Below are positions 8,444-13,159 of a stretch of DNA of 13,159 nt, piece after piece. The DNA is from Pleurotus ostreatus/Saccharomyces cerevisiae fusant (Eukaryota > Opisthokonta). The position numbers and the translations under genes were made by a program. How positions within the stretch are numbered: position 1 is the first letter of the stretch; every line of letters begins with the position of its first letter. Location: contig JAMQCK010001002.1 of NCBI GenBank assembly GCA_024196135.1, forward strand, positions 1 through 13,159. Reading direction: 5' to 3'. The notes under the pieces are model-generated. The model was not told the origin of the DNA and did no database searches. It was given only the letters and a program-made list of their open reading frames with translations.

Positions 8444-9815
8444 TCAGACGATGGTGTGCACAAGCTTTTCGCGGGCGTAGTTCCCCTCCGACATGATCCT
8501 CAGACCCTTCGAAATATCTGCCAACTCTGGTCAGCCACTGAGCTCACGAGACAATTCACTACACTCACCCTCGAGAGGACCCTGCAGCTTGCGCAAACGC
8601 TGAGCCTTGAACCTCGGCGCACCCTCCCCCGCCGTCCACCCCGCCAGCACCTTCGGCACATACTCTGCCACCCACTCCAGCGTCTTTGCCTCATCTTCCT
8701 TCATCTCCGGCATCCTCACCACATGCGCAAACGTCAGCTCGTACCCCAGCGCCGTATACACCAGCGTAAACTCCACCCGCACGTCCGCCCGGCGCTTCAG
8801 CGTCGCCTCGCTAACAGGCAGCGTCGTGATGATCGTGCCCCCGCGCGTAGCGGACATCGCGTCCACCGCCGCGTCGGTCGAGGATTTTTCGGCGACCGCG
8901 TCCACGGCGTAGATGATGCCCTCGGGGCCCGCGGCGGCGGCGATCTTTGCCACCACGTCCGGGTCCTTGTAGTCGAAGAGGTGGTCCGCGCCGAGCGCGG
9001 TGAGCTCGGGCCAAGCGGCGGGGGACGCGGTGACGAAGGTGGTGAGCCCGGAGAGCTTGGCGAGCTGGATGGCGTGGTGGCCGACGGCGGTGGAGCCGCC
9101 CCAGATAAGGATTTTCTCGTTGAGGGGCGTGCCGGTGGTGAACGGCTTGGGAAGGTTGAGCTTGATGTAGAGGGCTTGGGCGGCGGTGAGGTGGGGGATC
9201 TGGGCAGGTGGTTAGAACGGACACGTATGGCTGTCGGTGGTGTGCATACCGGGAAGGATGCGGCCTCCTCGTAGGTCATGCCGTCGGGGATCTTGAAGAC
9301 CACGGCAGAGTTCATACGCACGTATTCAGCGAAGGAGCCGTTGTCGGTCTGCCAGGAGCCGCCGAAGCTGCGTCGACGTGTAAGTTCAGGTCAGGAATGT
9401 CTGCGAAAGATGAACGTACTCGAATCCAGCGGCGCGATCTCCGACCTTCAGATGCTTGACTGCGGAGCCGACCCTCACTACTTCGCCTGCAGCGTCGCAG
9501 CCGTCAATAGTGCCCGCCGTGCCCCACTCGCCCCAAGCGTGCTAGCGGTATGTTAGCTACTGCACCATCCATGCGTGAAGGTAAGGCGCACCTTCCAGTC
9601 GGTGGGGTTCAAGCCGACGGTGTGAACGCGAAGCTATAGGCGCCGTCAGCATCGTCCTTGGAGACAGCAAAACAGGTAGCACGTACGACGATCTCGTTCT
9701 CCGCCAGGTTCTTGACCTTCTCCTGAGAGGCCCAGGGAATCGTAGCGACCTCGAGGCCCTTGTGGTCCGGAAGGACGCGCAGGGCTTTGATGGTCTCGGG
9801 GAATGCAGAAGCCAT
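8444..9815 (-). CDS. ToxD-like medium-chain reductase, copy ER2
   Basis: A 371-residue paralogue of ER1, roughly four residues in five identical by eye. Exons: 9687-9815, 9592-9633, 9420-9541, 9250-9367, 8569-9199, 8444-8517; all introns GT-AG, 50-53 nt, at the same positions and phases as ER1. It has the same MDR layout: GroES-like half with GLNPTDWK and TIDGCDAAG, nucleotide loop WGGSTAVG at 170-177, and conserved tail KLQGPLEDISKGLRIMSEG. The only clear length differences are one residue fewer at the N-terminus and two extra residues (in FTTGTPLNE, about 157-165). There is no sign of decay. Substrate unknown. It converges with the MBIP-like gene, with 139 bp between the two stop codons, and is divergent from X2. 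Confidence 0.9.
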
Positions 9816-9910
9816 AGTAAAGGTTGTCAAAGTAATCGATAGGATGAGAGGTAAGCTTGCGAGTCGATGAGAGCTCTGTTGCTTGTCGAGTCCTGCTGAG
9901 CTTCCCAGCC

Positions 9911-9916
9911 TTTATA
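9911..9916 (-). promoter_or_regulatory. TATA box of ER2
   Basis: TATAAA on the minus strand, about 95 bp before the ER2 start, in a context conserved with ER1 (GCGTATAAAG against GGGTATAAGA). Confidence 0.65.
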
Positions 9917-10061
9917 CGCCTCCGCCATCGAGCGACGACGTCAACGAGCAGCTTCGCGCATTACAGACCGCTCTCAAGGCGCCAGTCATCGAAGGCATCG
10001 ACGCCCCGCGTCCCGTTGGCGGCTGCAATGCCGTGGGTGGAACAAGGAGAGCGCGATGAGA

Positions 10062-10504
10062 CCGTAGTAAGCGCCCAGTCCGAAGGTGTGTCTGTTATCA
10101 GTCTGCTGAGGAATAGACTCTATACGGCCCAATCTTCTTCCGCCACCAGTCGTCATGCTGAGTGGAACACTATGTGGGACGTGGCAAAGCGTCTACTGCC
10201 TGCTTATTTGCATGAGTAGTGTGCCATGTCCAGGTTCCCTTGCGCGCCACCAAGCGTGTTCTTCAGAAGGGAGAAAGATGACTTCAGCGGTTGCTCATGA
10301 AGTACTCAATTACCAAGGTAGACAAGCAGATCACAAGAATCCTGCACTCTGGAAGAGTCATAAAGTAATGCATTCGTCTGAGGTGCATTCTAGCATTGCT
10401 CAGCGGACCAAGTGATGTGCAGTCGCCGAGTCCATGTAGAGGAGAAAGATGGACTCTGTGTTTGGTCGAGCTTGGTTCAGGCCTCCGGACTCGGCAATAG
10501 CCGA
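10062..10504 (-). pseudogene. Degenerate copy of the ORF-like segment at 1329-1735
   Basis: Read on the minus strand this segment aligns in patches with 1329-1735. Exact shared words are 13, 10, 7 and 13 nt long, in the same order and with similar spacing. The reading frames are broken here by stops and indels: the segment matching FSETAKLLERHL has a net 2-nt change. Peptide-level echoes remain, such as SDWALTTVSS against SDYALTTGSP. It is either a dead copy of a former gene or conserved regulatory DNA. Confidence 0.3.
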
Positions 10505-10542
10505 ACTTTTTTTGCCTCCGACGTCCATCCGGTCCGTGTCAC

Positions 10543-10557
10543 AGTCACTCAGTGACT
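10543..10557. repeat. 15-nt palindrome in the ER2-X2 gap
   Basis: AGTCACTCAGTGACT is a perfect palindrome around a central C. It contains TGACT half-sites of the bZIP (Gcn4/AP-1) kind. The left intergenic region has no exact counterpart that I could find. It may be a factor-binding site or chance. Confidence 0.25.
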
Positions 10558-11044
10558 CGCGGTTGAAGTGCACTCATCCTCGACTGTCATAGCTAGCGGC
10601 GCAGAGCTCTTGGTCCTCGGGTTTAGACTCTGCCTCTGAGTTCTGCTTAGCCGTTGCTGCATAGTTCCTGCCCTCGCGCCTAATCTGCAGTCCAGCCAGC
10701 GGGCTGCGACGTCCCGAATGCGAATGTCATAGAGGGTCCAACTTTCGACTCAATGTATGATCTTTGCTGCAATATCGTCCAATATTCATGCTTTCGGACA
10801 GTTAGGAAACGATGTGCATGCCGGATGTCATGGGAGGAACTGAACGTGTAATCCTAGCCCTTCTTTGACGACCTGACGTTCCGCGTTCCGATAATCACTG
10901 ACAATCGATAGCGACAGCGATTGGTCAGGTCAATGAACCAACGCTTCCATCTTCTCTTTGACCACAACGCATTCAGACTCGACGACTGACGCTCTGATGC
11001 ATATTCGATTCAAGGGCTCGTCGCGTCGACCCTGCCTGTCCGCC

Positions 11045-13159
11045 ATGAAAGAACCGCAGCACCAAGCTTTCCTCATCGCGAAAGTGAAGCCTCATGGCGG
11101 CGCTCTAGCACGTTATAGATGTGTGGGAGCCTACGAGCACGCGTGGTGCCACGGATCGCTCCCTGTCAAAGCCGCGTACCGCACGATCACCTTGCTCAAG
11201 CAGCAGCCCAACGCACAGATAGTACGCGAGGAGCTTCGCACTATCGACGGGAAATACGGCGCATTCGGCGAGGAAGAGCCCAAGGCGCCGAAGTTACCGT
11301 ATGCCTTTCACTACTCGGCGACGAGACGCAGTGCGACTGACTACTGCATCCACAGATGTTCGTATACTACTTATCTTCTTCACATGGCATCCAACGTCGA
11401 CTACGACAAGAACAGCCTCGGCCAGAGCGGCTACTGGTTTTCGATGTCTATGGGAACTCTCGAAAACGTACTTGACGCGTCAACGAAGGTTTGGACGATT
11501 GGTACGTCCTCGGGAGAAAACTCTGGCCCATGTCGCGGTCTGACTACATTGTACGGCAGATACCATGAGCAACGAAGGCGTCACAATCATCGACATCACC
11601 GATCCTACGAATCCACGCTATTGTTTCTTACCAGGCTGCGACTTAACGGACGGAACTCTCGATATGGCGCCTCTGACGGCCCAGCAGTACCTCGACACTC
11701 TGGTCGATCCGGAGAGACCCTCGATGTTCCTGACTGCAGATCATTGTCGTGAGGTATCCGCGCTGCTGGCCGACGTCCCGCTTGTGAGCCAGCGGGCCAT
11801 AGCGGAGGCCTGGCCTGCAGGGCCGCATGACTGCTTTGAGTACGACGAAACTCTGGCGAAGGAAGTCGAGGCGTGGGCTCGAGGCGGCAATGGCGCGGTT
11901 TCAAACGGTCCACTGTCGAATGCTGGCTCAGGCATGACCGTCGACCCGTCCATCGTGAATGCAGTCTTGACCAACAATGCCGACGCCATCGCCAAAATTC
12001 TGTCGGAGGGTGATAGAGACCTAGAAATCCTGCGCGCGACTCGCAGCATCCGAGGCCCCTTCCCAGATGCTCTTCTCCCCATAATCGCCAAAATTCTGGC
12101 GGCGGCACCCGACACTGCCTCCAACCTCTTCGATATCCAGCTCACTGGTAAACATCTCCTCTCCGTCCTGCCCAAGGGTAAATCCCTCGCGGTGGTCGAT
12201 CTATCTGGCAACGCCGCGTTCAAGCAGGACGACTTGCGCGCCCTGGTCCGCAAGCAGCGCAAAACAAAGCTTCGCATCCATCGCCTCGTCCTCGTGCGGA
12301 CTGGTGTCTCCAACGAGGATCTCATCGAGATGATGAACCAACCGACCGTCTTTTCCCAAATCGACGAGATCATCCACCCGCTATTCTACTCCTGGTGCAC
12401 AGGTCCGAGTTATCCATTCTCATGGGGCATCACCTTCTGCCGCAGCCTAGAGGTCCTCAGGAGCCGGCAGAGCGAGATGTCGGCTGTGCCCCTGATGTCG
12501 CTGCCCCAACTCGTGCAAAGCGTGCACCTGCTCATCGACGCCGTGCACGATGGGAAGCTCAACTTCGGGGTGGGCGATGCCGCGCTTGACGCTCTTACCA
12601 CCGCCGGTGCTGTCCCCAAGGGCAAGGCCTGGGGCGAGCGCCCGGTGTGGTGCGCCCCCGCGCCGCGAAGAGCGACGATCGCCACTCGCCGCTGCTGGCA
12701 ATTCGCGATAATGCAGCCGTATCGCGTTCCGATCATGCATTACGGCTTCATGCTCTACACTCCGGATAGACCGGGGATTGTGCCCAACGCCGAGAATCTC
12801 ACCAAGATCACGTTCATGACCGTCGACGACTTCTTGCAGCAGGTGAAGGAGGATGGGTACCCTCCGCTCTCCGCAGAGGACAACGCGGTCCTTCGGGCTG
12901 CCTGCGAGAAGCTAGAGAGTTGCGGAGCGAAGCCGTTCCCGAAAGGCGCCGTCAACCCAGATGGCACTCGGGCCACAGACTTCGACTCTGCCAGCCCTAC
13001 GAGTAAAATTGTGGGGCAGATGTCGGAGGTGGACTCTATTACCGCCATGGGAGACCGCTGCCATTCGCAGATTGTGGAGAATAGAACTGAGATCAGCCCT
13101 GTTCATATGCTTCCACGGCCTATGCCATTGAGTTCCAGGTGGCTTTCCGCTTTCCTTGT
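11045..13159 (+). CDS. Conserved hypothetical protein, copy X2 (partial, 3' end beyond window)
   Basis: Paralogue of X1; function not recognised. Exons: 11045-11298, 11356-11501 and 11560 to the right edge, with introns GTATGC...CCACAG and GTACGT...GGCAG, each with a CTGAC branch site. It gives 666 residues and is still open. Intron positions and phases equal those of X1. Exon 1 repeats the conserved block (LIAKVKPHGG, GSLPVKAA, NAQIVREELR, GKYGAFGEEEPK), and residues 139-152 read GVTIIDITDPTNPR, again LVIVD-like. From about 341 to 409 (SLAVVDLSGN..., LRIHRLVLVRTGV, IDEIIHPLF) the pattern of leucines and LSGN suggests irregular leucine-rich repeats. The acidic stretch of X1 is absent. An in-frame upstream ATG at 10997 exists, but the start at 11045 matches X1. 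No signal peptide or membrane segment is evident. Confidence 0.78.

Larger units (their letters stand above)
9816..11044. promoter_or_regulatory. Divergent intergenic region between ER2 and X2
   Basis: A 1.23 kb gap with no complete gene. On the minus strand it matches the left intergenic region in the same order: the ER2 leader and TATA box (9911-9916), TCTGTAATGC (9958-9967), GCGCTTACTACGG (10062-10074), a GGTAATT-containing block near 10270-10314, CTCGACCAAA (10461-10470) and TCGGCTATTGCCG (10492-10504). Near X2, TTCCATCTTCTC about 100 bp before ATG resembles the X1 leader. Between about 10560 and 10900 I see no clear feature. Confidence 0.6.
8444..13159 (-). repeat. Right arm of an inverted segmental duplication (ER2-X2)
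   Basis: Mirror copy of the left arm, separated from it by 5.1 kb holding three single-copy genes. Protein divergence of about 20% in the reductases, with only patchy intergenic matches, suggests an old event rather than an assembly artefact or a recent palindrome. Confidence 0.8.

Noticed and set aside
8291..9274. A 327-codon plus-strand frame opposite ER2, with a similar 190-codon frame opposite ER1 (2503-3075)
   Set aside because: The antisense peptides look alike only because the reductase exons are paralogous and GC3-rich; such codon bias opens antisense frames.
1978..9815. A secondary-metabolite gene cluster suggested by two ToxD-like reductases
   Set aside because: No polyketide synthase, peptide synthetase, P450 or terpene synthase is present; the neighbours look like housekeeping and cell-wall genes.
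9857..10415. Two plus-strand frames of 86-120 codons in the ER2-X2 gap
   Set aside because: They run across the ER2 promoter and TATA box and show no protein-like conservation with the left intergenic copy; the matches there are in the opposite sense.
10958..11044. N-terminal extension of X2 to an upstream start
   Set aside because: The upstream segment has no counterpart in X1, whose start aligns with 11045, and it reads as leader sequence.
1..13159. The inverted arms as terminal repeats of a transposon
   Set aside because: The arms carry intron-containing host-type genes, with no transposase, integrase or target-site duplication in view.
1..13159. tRNA, rRNA or CRISPR features
   Set aside because: I saw no T-arm consensus with acceptor pairing, no rRNA-like sequence and no regularly spaced repeats.

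Overview
The window reads as nuclear DNA of a filamentous basidiomycete, probably a wood-decay agaricomycete of Polyporales type. Every gene I could model is broken by short introns of about 50-66 nt, mostly with GTRNGT-like donors and CTNA-type branch sites. Coding DNA is GC-rich, the genes are tightly packed, and one product is a secreted copper oxygenase of the fungal LPMO type. All models come from hand-joining exons by frame, splice sites and comparison of the two internal paralogue pairs. No database search was possible.

Layout, left to right: (1) 1-902, minus strand, the 5' part of a gene of unknown function (copy X1), running off the left edge. (2) 1978-3355, plus strand, a ToxD-like medium-chain reductase (copy ER1, 6 exons). 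(3) 3763-4918, minus strand, an AA11-like lytic polysaccharide monooxygenase with signal peptide, Ser/Ala/Pro/Thr linker and Cys-rich C-terminal module. (4) 5557-6506, minus strand, a four-knuckle CCHC zinc protein of the ZCCHC9 type. (5) 6605-8304, plus strand, a low-complexity nuclear-looking protein with an MBIP-like C-terminal segment, divergent from (4) across only 98 bp. (6) 8444-9815, minus strand, the second reductase (copy ER2). (7) 11045 to the right edge, plus strand, the second unknown gene (copy X2).

The main structural feature is mirror symmetry. X1(-)/ER1(+) on the left and ER2(-)/X2(+) on the right are the same divergent gene pair in opposite orientation. They have the same intron positions and phases, and stretches of matching DNA in the same order through both 1.1-1.2 kb intergenic regions, including the reductase TATA box and leader. 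Three single-copy genes (LPMO, ZCCHC9-like, MBIP-like) sit between the arms. The window therefore holds an old inverted segmental duplication of a two-gene module.

Other points of interest: ER1 can only be read through if one intron uses a GC-AG splice pair where ER2 has GT-AG. The duplicated divergent intergenic region contains conserved, ORF-like sequence that may be the remains of a third gene. The X family has no function I can recognise. The middle three genes are not an obvious pathway; the zinc-knuckle and MBIP-like genes look like housekeeping nuclear factors sharing a compact bidirectional promoter.
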